Of a DNA stretch of 64,000 bases, positions 37,340-46,953 are shown in pieces. Under the pieces are notes generated by a model, which did not search any database, was not told the origin of the DNA, and worked only from the letters and a program-made list of their open reading frames with translations. The stretch's first letter is position 1, and each line of letters opens with the position of its first letter. The translations under genes and the position numbers were made by a program. Origin of the DNA: Streptomyces sp. NRRL S-455 (GTDB lineage Bacteria; Actinomycetota; Actinomycetes; Streptomycetales; Streptomycetaceae); NCBI RefSeq assembly GCF_000717875.1, contig NZ_JOCT01000028.1, positions 1 to 64,000 of the forward strand. Direction: 5' to 3'.

Positions 37340-37726
37340 TCACACGTCGCCGCGCCGTCCCGGTGGCAGTGCGGCAGGCACGTGGTGCATGCCCGTGTCG
37401 TGCGGGCCGGTGCTCCCCATGCGGTGCCACTGCGCCTGCTGTCCGGCGGCGTGGCGGGCGCTCTGGGCTCCCGCGCTGTACGCGCTGTACGAGCTGTGCG
37501 CATGGTTGTAGGAGCCCGTGCTGTACGGGATGTTCCCGAAGGCGGTGAAGCCCAGCTTCTCCTCGCCGCTGCGGTCGCCGGGCAGCGCGCGGAAGGACTT
37601 GACGTACTCGGCGTAGAGAGCGTCGTAGATCGGCGTGGCCGATGGGCCGCCCTGGGTCTCCTGAGCAGACCGCGCGGAGGGGATCGGCGAGAAGGAGTGG
37701 CGGCGGGGAACGTCGTATGCGTGCAC
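37340..37726 (-). CDS. Streptomyces hypothetical protein (128 aa)
   Basis: Not assigned to a family. Contains SATPIYDALYAEYVKSFRALPGDRSGEEKLGF near the first third, followed by a Tyr/Ser/His-rich stretch (SYNHAHSSYSAYSAG) and a Gln/His/Pro-rich tail. The PIYD..Y.EY motif resembles a group of short Streptomyces-only proteins. The GTG at 37726 is preferred; a TTG at 37753 would add nine residues. No TM helix or signal peptide. Confidence 0.65.
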   Translation of the reverse strand: MHAYDVPRRHSFSPIPSARSAQETQGGPSATPIYDALYAEYVKSFRALPGDRSGEEKLGFTAFGNIPYSTGSYNHAHSSYSAYSAGAQSARHAAGQQAQWHRMGSTGPHDTGMHHVPAALPPGRRGDV

Positions 37727-37811
37727 GTATGTCCAAACGACCCCGCGGGGCAAGGGATGCGGCCGGGGTGCGGCTTTCGCAGGGATACGGTCTGCGCGGG
37801 TGACGCTCCGC

Positions 37812-38612
37812 TCAGGTGCCGGCCAGCGGCAGCGCCGCCGCGACCAGCTGTCCGTTCGCCGCCGCCTTGTCCAGGGCGTCCCGCAGCAGGTCCTCGCGCG
37901 GCTGACGGCCGATCGAGCCGACAGGGGCGGCGAACATCAGCACCCGCTGGTGCTTGTTGGCGGCAGTGCGCCATCCGTCGGTCACCTGGAGCGGTTCGTG
38001 CGCCTGCCACCAGGCCACCGGCCGGCCGCCGTTCTGGCCCGGCTGGAGGACCGCGTGCAGCTGGCCCACGGCGAGCAGCACGGACCAGCCGTGCAGCACG
38101 GGCGGTACGGCGGACAGCTCGGTCAGGGGCATGAAGCCCTGCTCGATGAGGAGGGGCAGGAAGTCGTCGCCGCCGGCGCCGGTCGTGCCGGGCCGGGCGA
38201 TGGGCGCGGTCGGTTCCACGACCAGGGCCGGGTGCAACTCCCCGCCGATCAGGACGAGCCCACTGGTCACACCGAGCACCGCCTGCTCGGGCGCCGTCGT
38301 GTCGGGCGCCGTCGCGTCGGGCTCCATGCCGACGGTGTCACCGGCGATGGACTTCACGGCACCCTGGAGCTGCTCCTCGGTGACCTGGACGACCTGCGAG
38401 GGCAGGCAGCCGGCGTGCGCGAAGGCGAGGACGGCGGTCTCGTCCCCGATGAACAGGACGGTGCTGGTGCGCTCCTGCTCGGAGTCGCCCGGGGTGCGGC
38501 AGGACGTGCAGTCGTAGCTGCCCGGGGCGGTCTCTCCGGCGAGCAGGCGGTCGGCTTCTTCGTCGCCGATCTCGGCGCGTACGTCGTCGCTGACGTCGAG
38601 CATGCGCGGCAC
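37812..38612 (-). CDS. Conserved hypothetical protein (266 aa)
   Basis: No family recognised. The N-terminus MPRMLDVSDDVRAEIGDEEADRLL is followed by YDCTSCRTPG, a CxxC pair that may bind zinc, then an alpha/beta region (VLFIGDETAVLAFAHAGCLPSQVV, LVLIGGELHPALVVEPTAPI) and GWSVLLAVGQLHAVLQPG. The GTG at 38612 has GGGAG 6 bases upstream. The open frame to 38756 is not supported. No signal or membrane segment. Confidence 0.78.
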   Translation of the reverse strand: MPRMLDVSDDVRAEIGDEEADRLLAGETAPGSYDCTSCRTPGDSEQERTSTVLFIGDETAVLAFAHAGCLPSQVVQVTEEQLQGAVKSIAGDTVGMEPDATAPDTTAPEQAVLGVTSGLVLIGGELHPALVVEPTAPIARPGTTGAGGDDFLPLLIEQGFMPLTELSAVPPVLHGWSVLLAVGQLHAVLQPGQNGGRPVAWWQAHEPLQVTDGWRTAANKHQRVLMFAAPVGSIGRQPREDLLRDALDKAAANGQLVAAALPLAGT

Positions 38613-39789
<1,177 letters not shown>

Positions 39790-39811
39790 GCCGCTCCCCC
39801 CGCCGGGACAC

Positions 39812-39845
39812 GGGCCCCGTCCGGTCGCCCGGCCGGACGGGGCCC
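39812..39845. terminator. Hairpin between rpf-like gene and livF-like gene
   Basis: GGGCCCCGTCCGG (39812-39824) pairs with CCGGACGGGGCCC (39833-39845), 8-base loop. Convergent genes end on both sides at 39789 and 39858. Confidence 0.85.
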
Positions 39846-39857
39846 GGACGTCCCCGT

Positions 39858-40499
39858 TCAGTCTCCGAGTTCGCTCGCCTCCCCGGCGAACACGACAGCC
39901 CCGCGGCGCAGTTCGTACACCAGGACCGGCCGGTCCCGCAGGGCGGACGGCAGCCGTTGCTCGGCGGCCACCACGCATGCGCCGAGCGAGCTCAGCAGCT
40001 CGTAGGTGCGCGCCGCGACCGGGGGTGACATGCCCTGGGCGGGCTCGTCGACGAGCACCACGCGCGCTTGTGACAGCAGGGCACGTGACAGGGCGAGCAT
40101 GCGCTGCTCCCCGCCGGAGAGGGTGCCCGCGCGCCGCTCCAGCAGGGGCCGCAGCTGCGGGTAGGCGTCGAGGGCCGGGACGTGGTCCGGGGCGGCGAGG
40201 CCGAGGTTCTCCCGCACGGTGAGGGAGCCGAACACGGCCTGTCGCTCCGGCACCAGGCACAGGCCGCGCCGGGCCCGCTCGTACGCCGGCACCCGGGTCA
40301 CGTCGGCGCCGTCCCACAGCACGGCGCCGCCCGACAGGGGCACGGTGCCCGCCAGTGCGCGCAGGGCGGTGCTGCGACCGGAGCCGTTGCGGCCCAGCAG
40401 GACGGTGAGGCCCGGACCGGGCGCGACGAGGGTGATGCCGTGCAGGGCCTCAAGGGGGCCGTAGCGCACGTGGGCGTGGCGCAAGGAGACGGTCGTCAT
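39858..40499 (-). CDS. LivF-like ABC ATPase with Walker A lysine replaced by arginine (213 aa)
   Basis: ATP-binding subunit of a branched-chain amino acid-type importer. The P-loop reads GRNGSGRST (residues 36-44): R42 stands where Lys is almost invariant (codon CGC at 40376-40374). The signature LSGGEQRML is intact, Walker B is VVLVDEPAQG, and the H-loop position is AAEQR as in LivF proteins. Slightly short for LivF (usually 230-240). ATGA overlap with the upstream LivHMG fusion. Weak or absent hydrolysis at its own site is predicted. Confidence 0.9.
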   Translation of the reverse strand: MTTVSLRHAHVRYGPLEALHGITLVAPGPGLTVLLGRNGSGRSTALRALAGTVPLSGGAVLWDGADVTRVPAYERARRGLCLVPERQAVFGSLTVRENLGLAAPDHVPALDAYPQLRPLLERRAGTLSGGEQRMLALSRALLSQARVVLVDEPAQGMSPPVAARTYELLSSLGACVVAAEQRLPSALRDRPVLVYELRRGAVVFAGEASELGD

Positions 40500-43420
40500 G
40501 GGCCGGCCCCCGTTCCCAGGGCGTCCAGGACCCGCCCGGGCGGACCGGAGGCGACGATCCGCCCCGCGGTCATCACATGCACGATGTCGGCGAGGCCGGC
40601 TACCAGGTCCAGGTCGTGCTCGACGACGAGCAGGGCCGTACCGTCGGCCGCCAGGGCCTTCAGGACCCTGGCCAGGGCGGCCACTTCGGCGGTGTCCAGG
40701 CCGGCGGCGGGCTCGTCCAGCAGCAGCACACGCGGGGTGCCCGCGAGGACCCTGGCCAGTTCGACGCGGCGCAGCGTCCCCGTGGGCAGCCCCGCGGCGG
40801 GTACCGCCCGCACCGGCCCGTCCAGGCCGAGCAGCCTCAGCGTCCGCTCCACCGCCCCGGAGTCGGTCACCCGGCCCTGCTCGGCACCCACCCGGACGTT
40901 CTCCGCCACGGTCAGCGACGGGAAGACGGCCAGCTGCTGGAAGGTCCGCGCGACACCGAGCCGGGTGCGGGCGTGCGCGGGCAGTGCGGTGATGTCCCGT
41001 CCGTCCAGCCCGACGGTGCCACGCGCGGGCCGCAGAGTCCCCGCCAGACAGTGGAACAGGGTGCTCTTCCCGGCCCCGTTGGGTCCCACCACCGCGGTGA
41101 TCTGCCCAGGGGCGAGGTCCAGGTCGACGCCGTCGAGGGCGGTGAAGCCGCCGTAGCGGACGTGGAGCCGTCGGGCGGTGAGGACGGGGGAGGGGGGCGT
41201 GGCCCGACCGGTGGACGGTGAGGGGGTCCGCGGGGGCGCTGCCGCTCGCCGCTGGTCCGCGCGGGGCTCGCTGGTCGCCTCACCCGATGCCGGCGTGCTG
41301 CCGGGGCGCGGCGTGTCAGGCGAGCGGGAGCGGCCCGCAGGCCCCGGGCCGTTCCCGGAAGCGCCCGGCCGGCCCGGGAACCCGCGCTCCGGTGCCCCTG
41401 GCGGCTGCTGGTCCGTGGCTTCGGGAGCCGCCCGCCCCTCTGCCGCCCTGCCGCGTTCGCGGTCTCCGGCGGGGCGTCCCACCGCCGCCGTCCCCTTGTC
41501 CTCCAGCGCCAGGCGGATCGGCGTCGCCCCCATGGGCACCGGCGCTGCCCGGGGCGTCCGGGGCCGCGCCGGGCGCAGCAGCCCGCGGGCTCGGTCGCCC
41601 GCCGCAGTCAGGGCCGGTGCGCGGCGCGGGCGCATGCGTTCCGTCGCGGTGCGCAGGGCCTCGTACGGGCCACCGGGGAAGCGCCCCACCAGGACCGCCA
41701 GGACACCGATCAGGGCCGCCGCCACTCCGCCGCGCGTACCCGCGTCCAGGCCGACCAGCAGCGCCGCGGCGGCCAGCGCGCCGAGGGTGCTGTCGGCGCC
41801 CAGCACCACGACCGCGGCGAACCACAGCAGACCGCGCACCGGGTCGTACGCGGCGGCGTCGAAGGCGCGCAGCCCCATGCCGAGCATGCCGCCGCCCAGC
41901 GCGGCGAGCGCGGCGCCCGCCACGAAGGCGAGCAGCTTGAGCGACGGCACCCGCACGCCCGCCGCCTGCGCCCCCGCCTCGTGATCGCGCATGGCCGCGA
42001 GAGCCCGGCCCGTCCGGCCCCGGCGCATCCCGTGTACCGCCAGCAGAGCGACGGCCAGCAGGAACAACTCCAGGAGGTAGTAGGCGCGGTCCCCGTCGAA
42101 CCCGGCCGGGCGGCCCAGCGACAGTCCGGCCGTGGCGTAGGGCTGGGCGAAGACGAAGCGGCTCACCCCCACGCCGACGGCGAACGTCGCCAACGCCAGC
42201 GCCAGGCCCCGGCGGCCGATCGCCGGCCAGCCGGTGAGCAGCCCGAGCGGTGCCACCAGCACGACCGAAACGGCGAGGGCCGCCAGCTCCGGCATGACCG
42301 GCAGGCCCGGGAAGCGCCCTGCCGCCAGCAGCGCGGTGAACAGGGCGCCCAGGCCCGCGTACGCCGCCTGCCCCAGCGAGATCTGGCCGCCGCGGCCGGT
42401 GACCACCACCAGGGACAGCAGGATCACCGCCAGCGCCGGCACCTGGACCGAGGTGTGCAGATCCCGGCCGGCCAGGCCCAGCGGGAGCAGGAGCAGCACG
42501 CCCGCCACGATCCACACGCCCGGCGGTGCCGGTGCCCGGGTGGTGGCGGTGCGCGGCAGCGCGTCCCGGGCACCCACGCCCGGCAGCACCAGGGCCGCGA
42601 CCAGCAGCGCGACGACGAACAGGTTCGTGCCGACCGCCCGGAGCAGCGGCTCGCCCCACCCGGACGGGTGCAGCCGCGTCAGCTGACTCTGCGCCACCCC
42701 GATGACCAGTGCCACCGCCACCGCGACCGGCAGGCTCCGCATCCGCGCGGCCACCGCGACCGCCACGACCTCCATCACGAGCAACGGCAGCCCGTACGGG
42801 TCGAGACGCACATACGGGGCCAGCAGCACCCCCGTCAGGCCCGCTGTGAACGAGCCGAACGCCCAGCCCGCCGCCGCGACCCGGTCCGCGTCGATGCCGC
42901 CCAGCACCGCGAGCTGCCGGTCGTCGACCACGGCCCGCAGCTCCCGCCCGAACCGGGTCCAGCGGACGATCGCCGCGACCCCGGCGGCCAGCACCAGCAC
43001 CACCGCCAGCTGCCCCCACGGCTCGTCCGGCACCAGCTCCGGCGCGTCGTCCCGGGCCCCCTGCCCCCACAGCAGTGCCGCGCCGCCCACCAGCAGCACG
43101 AACACACCGATGGACGCGACCAGCGTCTGCGCGGGGTCGCCGCCGAGGACGGCGAGCGGCCGGAACACGAACCGTTCCAGGGCGACACCCAGCCCCGGCG
43201 CCAGCACCAGCAGCGTCACCGCGGCCGCCGGCCACAGCGGCCAGCCCCACTCGACCACGCACTGCCGCAGGGCGTACGCGCACACCATCGCGATCGCGCC
43301 GTGCGCGAAGTTCAGCACGCCGGTCGCGCGGTACGTGACGATCAGGCCGATGCCGGTCAGGGCCGCCGCGCTGCCGACCGACAGGCCGGCCAGGGTGAGG
43401 TCGTACGTGAGCGAGGACAT
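40496..43420 (-). CDS. LivH-LivM-LivG fusion: two permeases and one ATPase in one chain (974 aa)
   Basis: Residues ~1-290: LivH-type permease (GIGLIVTYRATGVLNFAHGAI; GGIDADRV). Residues ~300-600: LivM-type permease (GRGGQISLGQAAYAGLGALFTALL; AAGVRVPSLKLLAFVAGA). Residues ~600-735: Pro/Arg/Ala-rich linker. Residues ~735-974: LivG-type ATPase with Walker A GPNGAGKST near 778, TFQQL Q-loop, Walker B LLLDEPAAGLD and VVEHDLDLV H-loop. Its signature is LPTGTLRR instead of the usual LSYGQQRR. Normally these are three genes. Operon order on the minus strand: small membrane protein, this fusion, LivF-like. Substrate unknown; amino acids, urea or other small amides are possible. Confidence 0.92.
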   Translation of the reverse strand: MSSLTYDLTLAGLSVGSAAALTGIGLIVTYRATGVLNFAHGAIAMVCAYALRQCVVEWGWPLWPAAAVTLLVLAPGLGVALERFVFRPLAVLGGDPAQTLVASIGVFVLLVGGAALLWGQGARDDAPELVPDEPWGQLAVVLVLAAGVAAIVRWTRFGRELRAVVDDRQLAVLGGIDADRVAAAGWAFGSFTAGLTGVLLAPYVRLDPYGLPLLVMEVVAVAVAARMRSLPVAVAVALVIGVAQSQLTRLHPSGWGEPLLRAVGTNLFVVALLVAALVLPGVGARDALPRTATTRAPAPPGVWIVAGVLLLLPLGLAGRDLHTSVQVPALAVILLSLVVVTGRGGQISLGQAAYAGLGALFTALLAAGRFPGLPVMPELAALAVSVVLVAPLGLLTGWPAIGRRGLALALATFAVGVGVSRFVFAQPYATAGLSLGRPAGFDGDRAYYLLELFLLAVALLAVHGMRRGRTGRALAAMRDHEAGAQAAGVRVPSLKLLAFVAGAALAALGGGMLGMGLRAFDAAAYDPVRGLLWFAAVVVLGADSTLGALAAAALLVGLDAGTRGGVAAALIGVLAVLVGRFPGGPYEALRTATERMRPRRAPALTAAGDRARGLLRPARPRTPRAAPVPMGATPIRLALEDKGTAAVGRPAGDRERGRAAEGRAAPEATDQQPPGAPERGFPGRPGASGNGPGPAGRSRSPDTPRPGSTPASGEATSEPRADQRRAAAPPRTPSPSTGRATPPSPVLTARRLHVRYGGFTALDGVDLDLAPGQITAVVGPNGAGKSTLFHCLAGTLRPARGTVGLDGRDITALPAHARTRLGVARTFQQLAVFPSLTVAENVRVGAEQGRVTDSGAVERTLRLLGLDGPVRAVPAAGLPTGTLRRVELARVLAGTPRVLLLDEPAAGLDTAEVAALARVLKALAADGTALLVVEHDLDLVAGLADIVHVMTAGRIVASGPPGRVLDALGTGAGP

Positions 43421-43429
43421 CGGCCGGGC

Positions 43430-43906
43430 TCAGTCGGTCTCTTCGGCGGGCTCGCAGATCGGACAGGGTGCCAGCTTCCCGTCCGCCACCAGTCCGGAGT
43501 CCACCGGGACCGCCTCCGTCTTGCCCGCGACCAGCGGGCAGTCCGCCCGGTGCCACAGCGTGCCGCCCGGCACCATCAGCAGCTCGCCGCTGACCGCGAG
43601 GGGCGCGAGCGCAGCCTGCCCGCTCGCGTCCGCCTCGGCGGTTTCGGCCGCCACGAGGAGGCCGTACAGCTCCTCCACGCGTGCGGCGGCGACCGAGCTC
43701 CGCCCGTGGGCCAGCAGCACCGCCCCGGAGATGATCAACGCGGCGCCGGGGATCGTGCAGGAGGCGAGGTAGGGCAGCTGCCGTTCGGCGAAGCGCTCCC
43801 CGGAGACGCCGTACCAGCCGACGACGCACAGCACCGCGCCGGCGGCCAGCGCGGCCCAGCCGGCCCAGAGGACGGGATGCACGGTCCGCAGTCGGCTTGT
43901 CCGCAT
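43430..43906 (-). CDS. Small membrane protein with C-terminal Cys/His (Ada-like) motif (158 aa)
   Basis: Two predicted membrane helices (VLWAGWAALAAGAVLCVVGW and IPGAALIISGAVLLAHG). A C-terminal cytoplasmic or outer segment has the spacing H-X3-C-X4-GK...PC-X-IC (WHRADCPLVAGK, APCPICEP), like the zinc-binding metal-trap of Ada-type and related domains. ATG 43906 is chosen since GGGAGG lies 5 bases upstream; the GTG at 43921 is inside that region. First gene of the Liv-like operon, nine bases before the fusion; it may assist that transporter. Confidence 0.82.
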   Translation of the reverse strand: MRTSRLRTVHPVLWAGWAALAAGAVLCVVGWYGVSGERFAERQLPYLASCTIPGAALIISGAVLLAHGRSSVAAARVEELYGLLVAAETAEADASGQAALAPLAVSGELLMVPGGTLWHRADCPLVAGKTEAVPVDSGLVADGKLAPCPICEPAEETD

Positions 43907-44049
43907 CGCTGCCTCCCACACGTCGGTTGTCCGGGCACGCGCCTGGCTGCCTGTTCAAGTCCGCCGCTCGCTTGCACTATGCCCCTTGGAAGCTGACCCT
44001 GAAAGCACCGGGCGCACATGGCCCGGACCGACACCCGGTGGTGAGCCAG

Positions 44050-44613
44050 ATGGTTCTCGGCAGCGACCTCAGGCGGGGGAACGCGAAGGCGGGACCACGA
44101 GCCGCGGGACGGGGCACGGCGATCATGGCCGCCCTGGTGCTGGCCCTCGCACCGGCCCTCGCGGCCTGCACCGACGACAGCGGCGGCGGCAGCGAGAGCA
44201 CGCCTTCCACCACCACCGCGGAGCGGACCACGAGCGCCCCGGCAAGCGCGCCCGCGGACCGGGCCGCGGCCGAGGCGGAGATCAAGCAGAACTGGCAGAA
44301 GTTCTTCGACCCGCAGACCTCGACCGAGGACAAGCAGGCCGTCCTGGAGAACGGCGACCGGATGGGACCCGTCCTGCGGGCCTTCAGCGGTGACGCCCGC
44401 GGCGGCCAGGTCGAGGCGCAGGTCACCAAGGTCCGGTTCACCTCGGCGACCGAGGCGGACGTCACGTACACGCTCACCCTGAAGGGCGCCACCGCCCTGC
44501 CGGACGCCTCCGGAACGGCCGTCGAGCAGGAGGGCACCTGGAAGGTGTCTGTCAAGACACTGTGCTCGTTGGTGCAGATGAGCGGCAATGGGACGCCGGT
44601 CCCGGGCTGCTGA
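44050..44613 (+). CDS. MTB12-like lipoprotein (187 aa)
   Basis: Signal segment IMAALVLALAPALAAC with lipobox LAAC at about residues 35-38, a Ser/Thr/Pro-rich spacer, then a domain AAEAEIKQNWQKFFDP...SVKTLCSLVQMSG that resembles the C-terminal domain of the mycobacterial low-molecular-weight antigen MTB12. No enzyme motif. ATG 44050 is tentative; an upstream in-frame GTG is possible. Its 3' end overlaps the start of the binding-protein gene by 26 bp, so the two are probably co-expressed, divergently from the permease operon. Confidence 0.78.
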   Translation: MVLGSDLRRGNAKAGPRAAGRGTAIMAALVLALAPALAACTDDSGGGSESTPSTTTAERTTSAPASAPADRAAAEAEIKQNWQKFFDPQTSTEDKQAVLENGDRMGPVLRAFSGDARGGQVEAQVTKVRFTSATEADVTYTLTLKGATALPDASGTAVEQEGTWKVSVKTLCSLVQMSGNGTPVPGC

Positions 44614-45874
44614 GATCCTCACCGCGGTGCTGCTGCTCGCCTTGAGCGCCGCCTGCGGCAGCCGCATCCCGGAGAGCGACTTCGAACACGACGGCCGTAC
44701 ACCACCGCCCCGCGACTCGGCGCCCCTGCGGGTCGGCATCATCGCGAGCGCCACCAGCCCGGTCGGCGGCAGCGCGTTCACCGGCCCGCGCGACGGCGCC
44801 AGGGCCTGGTTCGACCGGCTCAACGCACGCGGCGGCATCGACGGACGCCGCGTCGAGGTACGCACCTGCGACGACGGCGGCAGCGGCGTCGGCAACAACG
44901 AGTGCGTGCACCGGCTCGTCGAGGAGGACAAGGTCGTCGCCCTGGTCGCCACCACCGCTCTGGACTACGCCGGCGCCTCCCGCGTCTCCCGCGCACGCGT
45001 GCCCGACATCGGCGGCCAGCCCCTCGGCAGCGCCTACGACACCTACCCGCACCTCTACGGCATCTACGGCAGCCTCGCGCCCCGCGACGGCACGACCGGC
45101 TGGGACGGCAAGCTGTACGGCGGCACCGAGGTCTACCGCTACTTCAAACGCGAGCACGGCGCCCGCACCGCCGCCGTCGTCTCCTACAACCAGTCCGCAT
45201 CCGCCGCCTACGCCCGGCTCGTCGAGCGGGGCCTGCGCGCCGAGGGATACGAAGTCGTCACCGAGCAGGTCGACTTCGCCCTGCCCAACTTCCGCGCCGT
45301 CGCGGCCGATCTGAAGGAGCAGGGCGCCGACCTCGTGTTCGACGCCATCGACGGGCACGGCAACGCCCGGCTCTGCCAGGCCATGGACGAGGTCGGCGCC
45401 GACCTCACCGCCAAGGTGACCAACGTGCAGAACTGGACGTCCACCGTCCCGGAGGCCTACAAGGACGCCCCGCGCTGCCGCAACGCCCTCTGGGCGACCG
45501 GCTCCAGCCGCAACTACGACGACACGGGCGATGCGGCCGTACGGGAGTTCCGCGAGGCGACGAAGGACCTGAGGACGCACTCCCAGTGGCAGCTGGAGGG
45601 GTGGGCGGCCGCACGGTGGTTCACGGACGCCGCGAAGTCCTGCGCCAGGACGGGCATCACGCGCGCGTGCGTCGACGCCTACATGAACCGCAGCGAGGGA
45701 TACACCGCCGGAGGACTGCTCCTGCCCGTCAGGTTCGAGCGGCTCCCCGAACCGCCGGAAACCAGCCGGACCTGCCTGTCGGTGGCCCGCTGGCGGGACG
45801 GCGAGGGCTGGGTCGCACAGGGGGACATGAACCGCACCTGCTTCGAGGTCCCCCAGTTGGCGTACGAGCCTTGA
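44588..45874 (+). CDS. ABC transporter substrate-binding lipoprotein, LivJ/LivK-like (428 aa)
   Basis: Lipoprotein with signal peptide ending LSAACG near residue 22. Periplasmic-binding-protein type I fold: LRVGIIASATSPVGGSAFTGPRDGARAWFDRLNARGGIDGRRVEVRTCDDGG at residues ~48-100, then VALVATTALDYAGAS and YFKREHGARTAAVVSYNQSASAAYARLV. The expected partner of the Liv-like permease encoded divergently. Four or more cysteines in the C-terminal half suggest disulfides. ATG at 44588 lies within the previous gene. Confidence 0.87.
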   Translation: MGRRSRAAEILTAVLLLALSAACGSRIPESDFEHDGRTPPPRDSAPLRVGIIASATSPVGGSAFTGPRDGARAWFDRLNARGGIDGRRVEVRTCDDGGSGVGNNECVHRLVEEDKVVALVATTALDYAGASRVSRARVPDIGGQPLGSAYDTYPHLYGIYGSLAPRDGTTGWDGKLYGGTEVYRYFKREHGARTAAVVSYNQSASAAYARLVERGLRAEGYEVVTEQVDFALPNFRAVAADLKEQGADLVFDAIDGHGNARLCQAMDEVGADLTAKVTNVQNWTSTVPEAYKDAPRCRNALWATGSSRNYDDTGDAAVREFREATKDLRTHSQWQLEGWAAARWFTDAAKSCARTGITRACVDAYMNRSEGYTAGGLLLPVRFERLPEPPETSRTCLSVARWRDGEGWVAQGDMNRTCFEVPQLAYEP

Positions 45875-45912
45875 GGACAGTGGCTGTCCGCAAGGGCTGG
45901 CAGACTCGCCCC

Positions 45913-46953
45913 ATGTTGGAGACCTCGGCACGCCTGCTGCGTCTGCTGTCCCTGCTCCAGGCCCACCGCGAGTGGTCCGGCGCCGACCTGGCCGAGCGGC
46001 TCGGCGTCAGCGCCCGCACCCTGCGCCGGGACGTCGACCGGCTCCGCGGACTCGGCTACCCGGTCAACGCCAGCCCGGGCACGGGCGGTGGCTACCAGCT
46101 GGGCGCGGGCGCCGAGCTGCCGCCGCTGCTCCTGGACGACGACGAGGCCGTGGCCGTGGCGATCGGACTGCGTACGGCCGCCGGCCAGGGCATCGAGGGC
46201 ATCGGTGAGACCTCCGTCCGGGCCCTCGCCAAACTGGAACAGGTCCTGCCCGGCCGGCTGCGTCGCCGTGTGGGCGCCCTCAACGCCTTCACGGTGCCGA
46301 TGCTGCGCGGGCCCGTGCCCGACGCCGTCGACCCGGGCGTGCTGACCGAACTCGCCCACCTCTGCCGGGACGCCGAGCGGCTGCGCTTCGAGTACCGCGG
46401 CCACGACGGCACCGTCAGCCGCCGCAGCGTCGAACCGCACCGCCTGGTGTGCACCGAGCGCCGCTGGTACCTGGTCGCCTGGGACCTCGACCGGGAGGAC
46501 TGGCGCACCTTCCGCGTCGACCGGATCACGCCCAAGCCACCGCACGGCCCGCGCTTCGTTCCGCGCGAGCCTCCCGCCGAGGACCTGGCCGCCTACGTCT
46601 CCCAGGGCGTCTCCACCCGCGTGTACGCCACCCACGCCGTCGTACGGATCCTGGCGCCCCTGGAGGAGGCAGCCGCCCACATCTCGCCCACCGCCGGGAT
46701 GCTGGAGGCCGAGGGCCCGGACAGCTGCCTGCTGCGCTGCGGCGCCGGAAGCCTCGACGTGATGGTGATCCACATCGTGATGCTCGGCTTCGATTTCGAG
46801 GTGCTGGAACCGGTGGAGTTGATCGACGCGGTCAGGAGGACTCGCGACCGGCTTGATGGGGCTTTGGCTCGGGCTGGGCAGTCACCGCCGCGTACTGCGG
46901 ATGGTGCAGGTCGAACGCCGGCGACTCCGACCGGATCCGGGGCAGCGTCGTGA
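45913..46953 (+). CDS. WYL-domain transcriptional regulator, YafY type (346 aa)
   Basis: N-terminal HTH_11 ([49 protein letters not shown], residues 3-55), then the WYL domain ([42 protein letters not shown]). Family members bind ligands or nucleic acid through WYL and regulate defence, DNA damage or metabolism genes. The ATG has CAGACT six bases upstream, a leaderless-like arrangement. The last ~40 codons overlap the convergent ctaD by 122 bp. Confidence 0.88.
   Translation: MLETSARLLRLLSLLQAHREWSGADLAERLGVSARTLRRDVDRLRGLGYPVNASPGTGGGYQLGAGAELPPLLLDDDEAVAVAIGLRTAAGQGIEGIGETSVRALAKLEQVLPGRLRRRVGALNAFTVPMLRGPVPDAVDPGVLTELAHLCRDAERLRFEYRGHDGTVSRRSVEPHRLVCTERRWYLVAWDLDREDWRTFRVDRITPKPPHGPRFVPREPPAEDLAAYVSQGVSTRVYATHAVVRILAPLEEAAAHISPTAGMLEAEGPDSCLLRCGAGSLDVMVIHIVMLGFDFEVLEPVELIDAVRRTRDRLDGALARAGQSPPRTADGAGRTPATPTGSGAAS

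Noticed and set aside
39858..40499. LivF-like gene as a decayed pseudogene
   Set aside because: Frame, signature, Walker B and overlap with the upstream gene are intact; a single changed P-loop residue with a matching change in LivG argues for function.
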